Source: HRBIN23 sp046294495 | GTDB lineage: Bacteria > Chloroflexota > Dehalococcoidia > Lucifugimonadales > HRBIN23 | Assembly (NCBI GenBank): GCA_046294495.1 | Contig: JBKBKV010000031.1 | Location: forward strand, 1 to 21,098 | Reading direction: 5' to 3' | Length of the DNA stretch: 21,098 nt | Shown here: positions 14,891 to 21,098 of the stretch, one piece after another | Layout of the letters: each line of letters opens with the position of its first letter | How positions within the stretch are numbered: the first letter of the stretch is position 1 | Position numbers and translations under genes: made by a program | Notes under the pieces: generated by a model | Told to the model about the DNA's origin: nothing | The model's input: only the letters and a program-made list of their open reading frames with translations | The model's database searches: none

Positions 14891-15892
14891 ATGATACAGC
14901 AGCGCTATACGGTGGTGCACTTCGGCCCCATGAACTCTCACCATGTGGAGGAGGAGCGGGCGGTGCTGGCTTCCATCGGGGCAGAACTGGCCACTGCCCC
15001 CCGTCCCCAGTCGGAGGAGGAAGTTGTGCGCCACGCCCAGGATGCCGACGCCATCATCGCTGTTAGCGGACCTTTCACCCGTCGGGTCTTCCAGGGACTG
15101 CGCCGATGCAAGGTGGTGGTGCGCACCGGGGTGGGGGTGGACACGGTGGACATCCCGGCGGCCACCGAGGCTGGCATAGCCATCGTGAATGTGCCCGACC
15201 TGTGGACGCGAGAGGTAGCCACCCACGCCATGGCTATGCTCCTGGCACTGGTGCGCAAACTGAAAAGCCTTGACCTGGCCGTCCGCGAGGGGCGATGGCG
15301 CACCGCCATTGAGGCACCTTTCCAGCACCTTTATGGCCAGACCCTGGGGATCGTTGGGTTGGGGCGCATCGGGCGGGCCTTTGCCCGGCGCGCGCGAGGG
15401 TTTGAGTTCCGCCTTATCGCCTGCGACCCCTACATTCCCCGTTCGGTCTTTGAGCAGGAGGGGGTGGAGCCTGTTTCTTTCCAAGACTTGCTTCGTCAGG
15501 CAGACTTCGTCTCCATTCACACCCCCCTGACGCCCGAGACGCGCCACATGTTCAACGAAACGGCCTTGCGTCTAATGAAGCCCACCGCCCTTCTGGTAAA
15601 CACGGCCCGTGGGGGAGTGGTAGACGAGAAGGCGCTCATTCGGGCGCTCCAGGAGGGGTGGATCGCCGGCGCCGCCCTGGATGTGCTGGAGCAGGAGCCC
15701 CCGTCCCCCGATAACCCCCTGCTCCGGATGGAGAATGTGCTCCTGTCGCCCCACGCCGCCTACTACTCGGATCGAGCAGTGGCGGGCCTCCCCCGACGGT
15801 GCGCCGAGGAGGTGGCAAGGGTGTTGCAAGGGAGACTGCCTCTTCACCTGGTCAACCCTGAGGTTGGCGAACGGCTCGCCCTCCGCCCCTAG
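14891..15892 (+). CDS. D-isomer 2-hydroxyacid dehydrogenase (CtBP-like)
   Basis: The 333-residue NAD(P)-dependent dehydrogenase has the family catalytic set Arg240 (NTARGG), Glu269 (LEQEP) and His288 (SPHAAYYS). Its NAD fold GLGRIG is at 156-161, with an Asp at 179 that favours NAD over NADP. The SPHAAYYS context is typical of the bacterial C-terminal-binding-protein branch rather than of phosphoglycerate dehydrogenase; the substrate is unknown. The ATG start follows AAGGAGGAGC. The MidA-like gene begins 8 bp after its stop. A palindrome over the -35 box suggests repressible expression. Confidence 0.9.
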   Translation: MIQQRYTVVHFGPMNSHHVEEERAVLASIGAELATAPRPQSEEEVVRHAQDADAIIAVSGPFTRRVFQGLRRCKVVVRTGVGVDTVDIPAATEAGIAIVNVPDLWTREVATHAMAMLLALVRKLKSLDLAVREGRWRTAIEAPFQHLYGQTLGIVGLGRIGRAFARRARGFEFRLIACDPYIPRSVFEQEGVEPVSFQDLLRQADFVSIHTPLTPETRHMFNETALRLMKPTALLVNTARGGVVDEKALIRALQEGWIAGAALDVLEQEPPSPDNPLLRMENVLLSPHAAYYSDRAVAGLPRRCAEEVARVLQGRLPLHLVNPEVGERLALRP

Positions 15893-15900
15893 GAGGGGCA

Positions 15901-17178
15901 ATGCTTTCCCCTCTGGAGGAGGCTATCCGACTGCGCATCCATCGGGAGGGGCCAATCCCTTTTGCCCACTTTATGGAGATGGCCCTATATTACCCCCGGG
16001 GTGGGTATTACCGTGGTGGCAGGGGGGCTGGCACGGGAGGGGACTACTTCACCAGCCCCCAGGCGCACCCTGCCTTTGGGGCGCTCTTGGCGGTGCAGGT
16101 CTACCAGGTATGGGAGGCCCTGGGGGGGCCCAGCCCCTTTTCAGTGGTGGAGCAAGGGGCGGGGGAAGGCCTGCTCGCCAGCGACCTATTGGCCTTTGCC
16201 CCGTTCCTAGATACCGATTTCTACTCCGCCCTCCGCTATCTGGCGACCGACATAAGCAGACCTTCTGAAACCGACCTGGCTATCCAGGCCGGCGCCCAAC
16301 GCCTATTGGCATCGTGCTTGCCTGTGCGTGGAGTTGTGGGGTGTATTATCGCCAACGAGCTGCTGGATTCCTTCCCCGTGCATCGCTGGCGTATTCACCG
16401 GGGGAGCCTTCAAGAGGCCTATGTGGCCCTGGAGGGGGAACGCCTGGCCGAGGTGTGGGGGCCTCCTTCTACGCCTGCCCTGGGGGAGTGGGTGCAGGCC
16501 CTGGGTATCCCGCTGGTGGACGGGTTGGAGGGGGAGGCGTGTTTGGCCATGCCGAGTTGGGCACAGGAGGTTTCTACCGCCCTGGAGTGTGGTATGGCCA
16601 TTGTAATAGACTACGGGGGTGCAGCAGGAGACCTCTACCGTCCAGGCCGCGGGGGCACCATCCGGGCTTTCCGCCAGCACTTGGCCACTGGCACCATCTA
16701 TAGGTATATTGGACGGCAGGACATCACCGCCTCGGTGGATTTCACCTCCCTTCAACGGTGCGCCCGGGAGGCTGGGCTGGAGGTGCTGGCCCTAACCAAC
16801 CAGTGGGCTTTCTTACGCAACCTGGGGTGGGACGCCTTCCGCCGAGCGCTCTTGCGCCTGCGCCTTCCCCCTGGCGACGGTGAGGCGAACCGCTTCGGCT
16901 TGCAGGCTCTTGTGCAGAAAGAAGGTCTGGGAGGGTTTGGGGTGTGTCTGCTAGGGAAAGGGCTTCCCCCACTGGAACCGTGGGGGGTATGCGGGCTTAC
17001 CCCCCCAGGGCAAGCCCTGTTGCAGCGCGCCTTGATGGAGGGGGCGCCGCGCCTTACTTCTGCCCATATGCCCTTGCTGGCGGGGCGCTATCCTGAGCAG
17101 GCGGTAACCTGGCGGGGGTTTGGCAGCAGCGACCCCCATCTTGCATCTCCTTGGGCAGAGCCGTATCATGGTGCTTGA
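15901..17178 (+). CDS. MidA/NDUFAF7-like SAM-dependent methyltransferase
   Basis: The 425-residue protein of the COG1565 (DUF185) family shows the N-terminal GGDYFTSP motif (46-53), SAM-binding EQGAGEG (84-90) and NELLDSFPVHR (152-162), all in family order. The mitochondrial relative dimethylates an arginine of complex I, but the bacterial target is not established; complex I or another protein is possible. The ATG follows TAGGAGGGGC. It ends with TGA, rare in this window. Its reading frame continues to the BFN start with only a second TGA in between, although BFN has its own SD. Confidence 0.87.
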   Translation: MLSPLEEAIRLRIHREGPIPFAHFMEMALYYPRGGYYRGGRGAGTGGDYFTSPQAHPAFGALLAVQVYQVWEALGGPSPFSVVEQGAGEGLLASDLLAFAPFLDTDFYSALRYLATDISRPSETDLAIQAGAQRLLASCLPVRGVVGCIIANELLDSFPVHRWRIHRGSLQEAYVALEGERLAEVWGPPSTPALGEWVQALGIPLVDGLEGEACLAMPSWAQEVSTALECGMAIVIDYGGAAGDLYRPGRGGTIRAFRQHLATGTIYRYIGRQDITASVDFTSLQRCAREAGLEVLALTNQWAFLRNLGWDAFRRALLRLRLPPGDGEANRFGLQALVQKEGLGGFGVCLLGKGLPPLEPWGVCGLTPPGQALLQRALMEGAPRLTSAHMPLLAGRYPEQAVTWRGFGSSDPHLASPWAEPYHGA

Positions 17179-17196
17179 CGGTGAGGAGAGTGGGCT

Positions 17197-17733
17197 ATGC
17201 AGGAGATGGTCATAGACAGCATCCGGGTAAGTCTGATGAACTACCAGCGGGTGGTTATCCTCAAAGAGAAAGGGGCGGAGCGCTACCTGCCCATCTGGAT
17301 CGGGCCTGCCGAGGCCGACTCCATCGCCATCAAGTTGCAGGATGTCCAGGTGCCCCGTCCCCTTACCCACGACCTGGTGCGCAACATCGTCCACGCCCTT
17401 GGGGCGAAAGTCTCCTATATCGTGGTAAATGACCTGAAAGACGACACCTTCTACGCCAAAATCGTTCTGGAAGTAGACGGCAGGACGCTAGATATAGATG
17501 CCCGGCCCAGCGACGCTATCGCCATAGCGGTGCGGGTAAACGCCCCCATCTATGCCGAGGAGTCGGTGCTGGAGAAGGCCGCCGTCACGCCGGATAAGGA
17601 GAGCGAAGAGGCCGGGGCAAAGAGCGAGAAGCCCGAGAAGGTTACCGAAGAGGAGATGCGCAAACTGGGTGCCTTCAAGGAGTTCATTGAGGGCCTGAAC
17701 CTGGAGGACCTAGGGAAGGGGAAGACATCCTAG
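17197..17733 (+). CDS. bifunctional nuclease (BFN) domain protein
   Basis: The 178-residue protein has an N-terminal BFN/DUF151 domain (about 1-130) with LPIWIGPAEADSIA at 31-44, RPLTHDL at 54-60 and DARPSDAIAIAVR at 101-113, all hallmark segments. Plant and bacterial relatives have been reported to cut DNA and RNA, but the physiological role is unclear. The tail (about 131-178) is charged, then helical. The ATG follows GAGGAG 18 bp after the MidA-like gene. A separate promoter lies between it and the ATP synthase operon downstream. Confidence 0.9.
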   Translation: MQEMVIDSIRVSLMNYQRVVILKEKGAERYLPIWIGPAEADSIAIKLQDVQVPRPLTHDLVRNIVHALGAKVSYIVVNDLKDDTFYAKIVLEVDGRTLDIDARPSDAIAIAVRVNAPIYAEESVLEKAAVTPDKESEEAGAKSEKPEKVTEEEMRKLGAFKEFIEGLNLEDLGKGKTS

Positions 17734-17763
17734 TCTCCAGGTCTGTTGGCGGAGCGTGGGGTA

Positions 17764-17792
17764 TTGACCCACCTCCCCTTCTGTGATAAACT
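17764..17792 (+). promoter_or_regulatory. promoter for the ATP synthase operon
   Basis: TTGACC (17764-17769, 5 of 6), a 17-base spacer and TAAACT (17787-17792, 4 of 6) lie 22 bases before the atpZ/I start codon. A short inverted repeat, GTGGG (17756-17760) and CCCAC (17768-17772), overlaps the -35 box; it is weak and may be chance. Confidence 0.55.
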
Positions 17793-17813
17793 GCACAAAC
17801 ATGGAGGAGGGGT

Positions 17814-18041
17814 GTGGCCTGGTGGGTTCCAGCCCTGCGCATCGCCGGAATGGGCTTTTACATCGGCGTGTGTATCGTTGGGGGCATCGTGGGGGGGTGG
17901 CTCCTGGATAAGTGGCTGGGGACAAAGCCGTGGCTCACTCTGGCGGGTGTGGTGCTGGGGAGTGTGGTAGCCTTTTATGGGGTCTACCGCATGCTGGTGC
18001 CCTTTCTCCTCCGGAACGGTGCGCCGAAATCCGATAAGTAA
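17814..18041 (+). CDS. ATP synthase assembly/accessory protein, AtpZ/AtpI family
   Basis: The 75-residue protein has two predicted membrane helices (about 11-31 and 41-66) and the family core GIVGGWLLDKWLGTKPWLTLAG, matching the small 'ATPase gene 1' proteins at the head of many F-type operons. Relatives are implicated in c-ring assembly or ion (Mg or Ca) handling. The start is GTG, chosen for the SD GGAGGAGGGG just before it. An ATG at 17801 is out of frame. The gene is first in the operon, 15 bp before atpB. Confidence 0.85.
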   Translation: MAWWVPALRIAGMGFYIGVCIVGGIVGGWLLDKWLGTKPWLTLAGVVLGSVVAFYGVYRMLVPFLLRNGAPKSDK

Positions 18042-18055
18042 GGAGGAAGGCTCCT
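18041..18055 (+). promoter_or_regulatory. hairpin burying the atpB ribosome binding site
   Basis: AGGAG (18041-18045), which is the SD of atpB, pairs perfectly with CTCCT (18051-18055) across a 5-base loop, two bases before the GTG start at 18057. The stem is short and could be opened by ribosomes finishing the upstream gene, whose stop codon ends at 18041. Confidence 0.45.
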
Positions 18056-18056
18056 G

Positions 18057-18968
18057 GTGGGTCGTGGCACACGCTGGTTGGTGCTAGCGGCCCTAGTAGT
18101 TGTGGCCCTGGGATTGGCGGGACTACTCACCGGGGCTATAGGCTCGGCCTTCTTAGGGCGTGAGCCTTTCCTGCATCGCCCCCATGTTCAGTTGGCCGCC
18201 GAGCACCTACCCTGGAGTATTGGCCCCCTTACCCTGCGCAACACCCTTCTTTCGGCGTGGCTGGCCACCATCGTCATCCTCATCCTATTTGTGGGGGGTG
18301 CGCGTGGGGTGAAACTGGTTCCGGGGCGCTGGCAGAGCATCGTGGAGGTCTTTATTGAAAGCCTCTACCGCTTTGTGGAGAGCGTTGTAGGTCGCAAATA
18401 CGCCCGCACCTTCTTCCCCGTTATCGCCACTATCTTTATTTTTGTGGCCTTCAACGCCTGGCTGGCCCTTCTCCCCGTTTATCCCTCCCTGGGCTTCAAG
18501 GAGGAGGTGGTGAAGGAGGGTCATCAGGAGACGGTGTTCATCCCCCTCCTGCGCAGCGCCGGAACAGACCTGAACATGCCCCTGGCCTTGGCGCTGGTCT
18601 CCTTTTTCTTCGTGGAGTTCTGGGGGTTCCGCACCATGGGGTTGGCTTATCTGGGGAAGTTCTTGCGGGTCGGTAACATCTTGCGGGGGAGGGTATTCCA
18701 GGGTTTCATTGACCTGTTCGTGGGTATTCTGGAACTGCTCAGCGAGTTCATCCGTATCGTCAGTTTTACCTTCCGCTTGTTTGGGAACATGACGGCAGGG
18801 GAAATCCTCCTGCTGGTATCGGGCTTTCTGGTTACTTTCGTGTTCTCGGTGCCCTTCTATGGGCTGGAGATCCTGGTAGGCTTTGTGCAGGCCCTGATCT
18901 TCGCCGGGCTGACCACAGTGTTTGTAGCCCTAGCAGTGGCCGAGCACGGTGAAGGTGAGCACCATTAG
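18057..18968 (+). CDS. atpB: F-type ATP synthase subunit a
   Basis: This is the membrane stator subunit forming the proton half-channels beside the c-ring. The 303 residues give several membrane helices (about 7-30, 62-82, 118-141, 174-192, 245-295). Essential Arg240 is in FTFRLFGNMTAGE, equivalent to E. coli Arg210. A charged loop (143-160) precedes the LRSAGTDLN motif seen in several non-proteobacterial a subunits. It is about 30 residues longer than the E. coli protein, mostly at the N-terminus and in that loop. The start is GTG with AGGAGG nine bases upstream, inside a small hairpin. It is followed at once by a 30-codon membrane ORF. Confidence 0.95.
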   Translation: MGRGTRWLVLAALVVVALGLAGLLTGAIGSAFLGREPFLHRPHVQLAAEHLPWSIGPLTLRNTLLSAWLATIVILILFVGGARGVKLVPGRWQSIVEVFIESLYRFVESVVGRKYARTFFPVIATIFIFVAFNAWLALLPVYPSLGFKEEVVKEGHQETVFIPLLRSAGTDLNMPLALALVSFFFVEFWGFRTMGLAYLGKFLRVGNILRGRVFQGFIDLFVGILELLSEFIRIVSFTFRLFGNMTAGEILLLVSGFLVTFVFSVPFYGLEILVGFVQALIFAGLTTVFVALAVAEHGEGEHH

Positions 18969-18976
18969 GAGGGGGT

Positions 18977-19069
18977 ATGTCGCTTATCCTGCTGGCTGGG
19001 ATCTTTGTCCTCATCGCCCTGGCGGCGGCGGCGGTAGGGGGGGTGTGGGCCCTATACACTAAAGAGTAG
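18977..19069 (+). CDS. unrecognised 30-residue single-helix membrane peptide in the ATP synthase operon
   Basis: ATG at 18977 opens 30 codons ending in TAG at 19069. The product starts MSLILLAGIFVLIALAAAA and ends VWALYTKE: one hydrophobic helix (about 2-26) with a short polar C-terminus. It lies 8 bp after atpB, and its SD (AGGAGGGGG) is among the best in the operon. It ends 32 bp before atpE, which has its own SD. I know of no named subunit matching it, and it is unlike AtpQ/AtpR of N-type ATPases, which have more helices. The good SD, spacing and clean membrane helix argue for a real gene. It could be an assembly factor or small accessory subunit, which is a guess. Confidence 0.7.
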   Translation: MSLILLAGIFVLIALAAAAVGGVWALYTKE

Positions 19070-19101
19070 GACAGGCAAAGAAACTAAAGGAGGGGGATTC
19101 T

Positions 19102-19350
19102 ATGCCACCTGAGCAAGCGCTGAGCCCTGAAGCCGTCAAGATGTTGGGGGCTGGGCTGGCCATTGGGCTGGGCCTGATTGGGCCGGGGATTGGGATAGGG
19201 GTGCTGGGGGCGGCGGCCATGAACGCCCTGGGGCGCAACCCCGAGGCGCGGGGCGCTATCCTTACCAACATGATCTTAGCCATCGCCTTCGCCGAAGCCT
19301 TGGGCATCTATGCCCTCATCGTGGCTGTTATTTTGGCCATGGTGGCATAG
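19102..19350 (+). CDS. atpE: F-type ATP synthase subunit c
   Basis: This is the 82-residue hairpin that forms the rotor ring. Helix 1 has the glycine-rich GLIGPGIGIG segment (25-33), the polar loop is GRNPEA (44-49), and helix 2 carries the ion-binding Glu65 in AFAEALGIY. Sodium-type rings use Gln at the position of Ile32 and Ser or Thr after the Glu; here those are Ile32 and Ala66, so this ring should carry protons. The ATG follows AAAGGAGGGGG, an open, strong SD that is consistent with the need for many copies. Confidence 0.95.
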   Translation: MPPEQALSPEAVKMLGAGLAIGLGLIGPGIGIGVLGAAAMNALGRNPEARGAILTNMILAIAFAEALGIYALIVAVILAMVA

Positions 19351-19358
19351 GGGCCAGC

Positions 19359-19375
19359 CTCCTTTCTGGAAGGAG
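19359..19375 (+). promoter_or_regulatory. hairpin burying the atpF ribosome binding site
   Basis: CTCCTT (19359-19364) is the exact complement of AAGGAG (19370-19375), the SD of atpF, with a 5-base loop between them. The start codon follows at 19380. The hairpin lies just after the atpE stop (19350), so ribosomes leaving atpE could open it only partly. Confidence 0.5.
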
Positions 19376-19379
19376 CCAT

Positions 19380-19880
19380 ATGGCTAAACTGGGGTTTGAC
19401 CTCCCCAGCCTTATCACATACCTGGTGAACTTTGCCATCCTCCTGACCATCCTCTACTTCTTCGTCTACAAGCGGGTGCTGGGTATGCTGGACGCCCGCT
19501 CCCAGCGCATCAAGGAGGCGGTGGAGGAGGCCGAGCGCGTAAAGCGGGAATCGGCCAAGGCTCAGGAGGAGATGCAAAGGCAGGTAGAGCAGGCTCGCCG
19601 GGAGAGCCAGGCTATCCTGGAACAGGCCCGCCAGATGGCCGAGCGCTACCGGGAGGAGGAGCGCCAGCGGGCACGCCAGGAGGTGGAGGCCACCCTTCAG
19701 AGGGCGCGCCGTGAAATCCAGGCGGAGCGGGATGCCGCCATTGAAGAGGTGCGTAGGCACTTCGCCGACCTGGCCATCAGGGCTGCTGAGCGCGTCCTGG
19801 AGCGTAGCCTGGACAGGGAGGCCCATCGCCACCTGGTGGAACGGGTGCTAGAAGAGGCCGAAGACCTGCGGAGGAACTAA
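19380..19880 (+). CDS. atpF: F-type ATP synthase subunit b
   Basis: This is the peripheral stalk subunit that ties the membrane part to F1. Its 166 residues are one N-terminal membrane helix (about 10-30) followed by a long charged coiled coil (about 35-150) rich in Arg, Glu and Gln, ending in the delta-binding region. Only one b gene is present, so a b2 homodimer is expected. The ATG start has AAGGAG four bases upstream, held in a hairpin. It ends three bases before atpH. Confidence 0.93.
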   Translation: MAKLGFDLPSLITYLVNFAILLTILYFFVYKRVLGMLDARSQRIKEAVEEAERVKRESAKAQEEMQRQVEQARRESQAILEQARQMAERYREEERQRARQEVEATLQRARREIQAERDAAIEEVRRHFADLAIRAAERVLERSLDREAHRHLVERVLEEAEDLRRN

Positions 19881-19883
19881 CCG

Positions 19884-20426
19884 GTGCCGGGACGAAGCCT
19901 CCCATCCCCGAAACGCTACGCCCAGGCCGTCTGGCAAATCGCCCAGGAGCAAGGCGTGGTAGACACCTGGATGCAGGACCTGCGCGCCTTGGCCGAACTG
20001 GCCAGCCGCGACCAGATAGCCACACTTCTGGACTCCCCCAGCATCCCGGTGCGGGAGCGGGTGGCTCTTGTGCGGGAGGCTCTCCCTGCCCTGGCCCCCC
20101 TCGCCTATAACCTGGTAGCCCTGCTGGTGGAGCGGCGGGCGTTTCGCATTCTCCCCTGGGTTGCCCAGGAGTTCCAGCGCCTGTCCGACGAGGCGGAGGG
20201 GGTTCTGCGGGTGGAGGTTACTAGTGGGGTGCCCCTTACCGACAGCGACCAGCAGGACCTGGCCGAGCGTCTAGGGCGCGTTACAGGGAAGCGGGTGGTT
20301 CTCGTGCTCCGCACCGACCCCTCTCTCCTGGGGGGTGTGGTGCTTCGCATCGGCGACCGTGTTATAGATGGGAGTGTGCGCGGCATGCTCTCCTCTATGC
20401 GCAAGACCTTGGTGGAGGCCGGGTAA
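19884..20426 (+). CDS. atpH: F-type ATP synthase subunit delta
   Basis: This stalk subunit links b to the top of F1. The 180 residues have the N-terminal helical domain beginning with KRYAQAVWQIAQEQG and the family C-terminal signature LLGGVVLRIGDRVIDGSVRGML. The start is GTG, three bases after atpF, with GGAGG about eleven bases upstream inside the end of atpF. A long antisense ORF over atpH and atpA is a shadow of GC-rich coding sequence. Confidence 0.93.
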   Translation: MPGRSLPSPKRYAQAVWQIAQEQGVVDTWMQDLRALAELASRDQIATLLDSPSIPVRERVALVREALPALAPLAYNLVALLVERRAFRILPWVAQEFQRLSDEAEGVLRVEVTSGVPLTDSDQQDLAERLGRVTGKRVVLVLRTDPSLLGGVVLRIGDRVIDGSVRGMLSSMRKTLVEAG

Positions 20427-20449
20427 ATCTTCGGCTGTGGAGGGTGTAT

Positions 20450-21098
20450 ATGACCATTCGGGGACAGGATATAGTTAGCGTTCTGCGCCGCCAGATTGAG
20501 GGCTATGAGGCCCGGGTCGGTATGGCGGAGGTGGGCACGGTGGTAGAGGTGGGGGATGGCATCGCCCGGGTGCACGGCCTGGCTGGGTGCCGCTATAGCG
20601 AACTGGTGGAGTTCCCCGGCGGCAATCTGGGCATCGCCTTGAACCTGGAGGAGGACAGCGTGGGTGTGGTGCTCCTGGGGGGTGAGGCAGAGGTCAAAGA
20701 GGGGGATACCGCCCGCACCACGGGGCGTATTGTAGAGGTGCCGGTTGGAGAGGCCCTCCTGGGGCGGGTGGTGGACGCCCTGGGCCGCCCCCTGGATGGT
20801 AAAGGCCCCATCAAGACCGACCGCTTCCGCCCGGTGGAGCGGGTGGCCCCCGATGTTACCAAGCGCAAGAGTGTGGATACACCGGTGCAGACGGGCATTA
20901 AGGCTATTGACGCTATGATCCCTATCGGGCGGGGGCAGCGGGAACTCATCATCGGCGACCGCTCCACAGGCAAGACCGCCCTCTGTTTGGACACCATCAT
21001 CAACCAGAAGGGGCAAGACCTCTACTGCATCTATGTGGCCATTGGGCAGAAGGCGTCCAAGGTGGCCCAGGTGGTTGGGGTCTTGGAGCAGCACGGTG
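20450..21098 (+). CDS. atpA: F-type ATP synthase subunit alpha, N-terminal part (cut by window edge)
   Basis: The ATG at 20450, with SD GGAGGGTG, opens a frame running off the right edge after 216 codons. The N-terminal beta-barrel (GTVVEVGDGIARVHGL) and the start of the nucleotide domain (QTGIKAIDAMIPIGRGQRE) are typical. The P-loop reads GDRSTGKT (169-176) with Lys175 kept; the usual residue at 172 is Gln and here it is Ser. Numbering matches E. coli AtpA without gaps to this point. atpG, atpD and atpC presumably follow outside the window. Confidence 0.96.
   Translation, partial: MTIRGQDIVSVLRRQIEGYEARVGMAEVGTVVEVGDGIARVHGLAGCRYSELVEFPGGNLGIALNLEEDSVGVVLLGGEAEVKEGDTARTTGRIVEVPVGEALLGRVVDALGRPLDGKGPIKTDRFRPVERVAPDVTKRKSVDTPVQTGIKAIDAMIPIGRGQRELIIGDRSTGKTALCLDTIINQKGQDLYCIYVAIGQKASKVAQVVGVLEQHG

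Noticed and set aside
17176..17184. TGA reassigned to an amino acid
   Set aside because: None of the 25 complete genes contains an internal in-frame TGA, Trp is always TGG, and both TGA-ended genes are of normal family length. Low TGA use is a stop bias, not recoding.
17756..17772. Intrinsic terminator after the BFN gene
   Set aside because: The GTGGG/CCCAC repeat has only 5-bp arms and no T-rich tail, and it overlaps the -35 of the ATP synthase promoter.
19201..19350. Sodium-binding c-ring
   Set aside because: Ile32 and Ala66 replace the Gln and Ser/Thr ligands needed for sodium; Glu65 alone fits a proton site.
20105..21094. 329-codon antisense ORF over atpH and atpA
   Set aside because: It lies opposite strongly conserved ATP synthase genes, its translation is low-complexity (Pro, Arg, Ser, Thr rich) with no recognisable family, and it has no upstream SD context. 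It is a GC-rich shadow frame.

Overview
The window is a GC-rich, gene-dense bacterial chromosome segment. Intergenic gaps are mostly under 100 bp, Shine-Dalgarno (SD) sequences are strong AGGAGG types, and no transposase, integrase, CRISPR array, tRNA or rRNA is visible. The gene set and arrangement fit Chloroflexota (perhaps a Dehalococcoidia-like lineage). They include holB followed by a RicT-like gene, a BFN-domain nuclease directly upstream of an atpZ/I-atpB-atpE-atpF-atpH-atpA operon, and proteins without obvious signal peptides. This placement is an inference from family and layout, not from a marker tree. TAG ends 18 of the 25 complete genes I call (TAA 5, TGA 2), which is odd for a GC-rich genome.

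Layout. (1) 1-2282, minus strand: purA (adenylosuccinate synthase) followed by a fumarylacetoacetase-fold hydrolase, ending at a strong two-way terminator shared with a gene arriving from the left edge. (2) 2372-3250, plus: a D-glutamate cyclase-like (DUF4392) protein, tail-to-tail with the next block. (3) 3247-7558, minus: an apparent operon of MBL-fold hydrolase, NYN-domain protein, lysA, holB and a severely shortened ricT-like gene. (4) 7761-9609, plus: an MFS transporter with a 15-G tract, overlapping a SAM methyltransferase. (5) 9685-14019, plus: agmatinase-family ureohydrolase, gamma-glutamyltransferase-family enzyme, DinB-fold protein, queF and yhhQ. The last two form a queuosine-precursor import and reduction pair. 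(6) 14029-14805, minus: an alpha/beta hydrolase. (7) 14891-17733, plus: a 2-hydroxyacid dehydrogenase, a MidA/NDUFAF7-like methyltransferase and a BFN nuclease, driven by a promoter whose -35 box sits inside a perfect palindrome. (8) 17814 to the right edge, plus: the F-type ATP synthase operon, cut inside atpA.

Most of the window is housekeeping. The most interesting signals are in the ATP synthase operon. A 30-codon, single-membrane-helix ORF with a very good SD lies between atpB and atpE. The SDs of atpB and atpF, but not that of atpE, sit in short hairpins, which could set subunit ratios. Next come the N-terminal-only RicT-like protein cut at a CTAG shared stop with its convergent neighbour, the G15 tract in the MFS gene, the palindromic operator candidate at 14823-14837, and the TAG stop bias. 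I see no convincing new multi-gene defence or mobile system.
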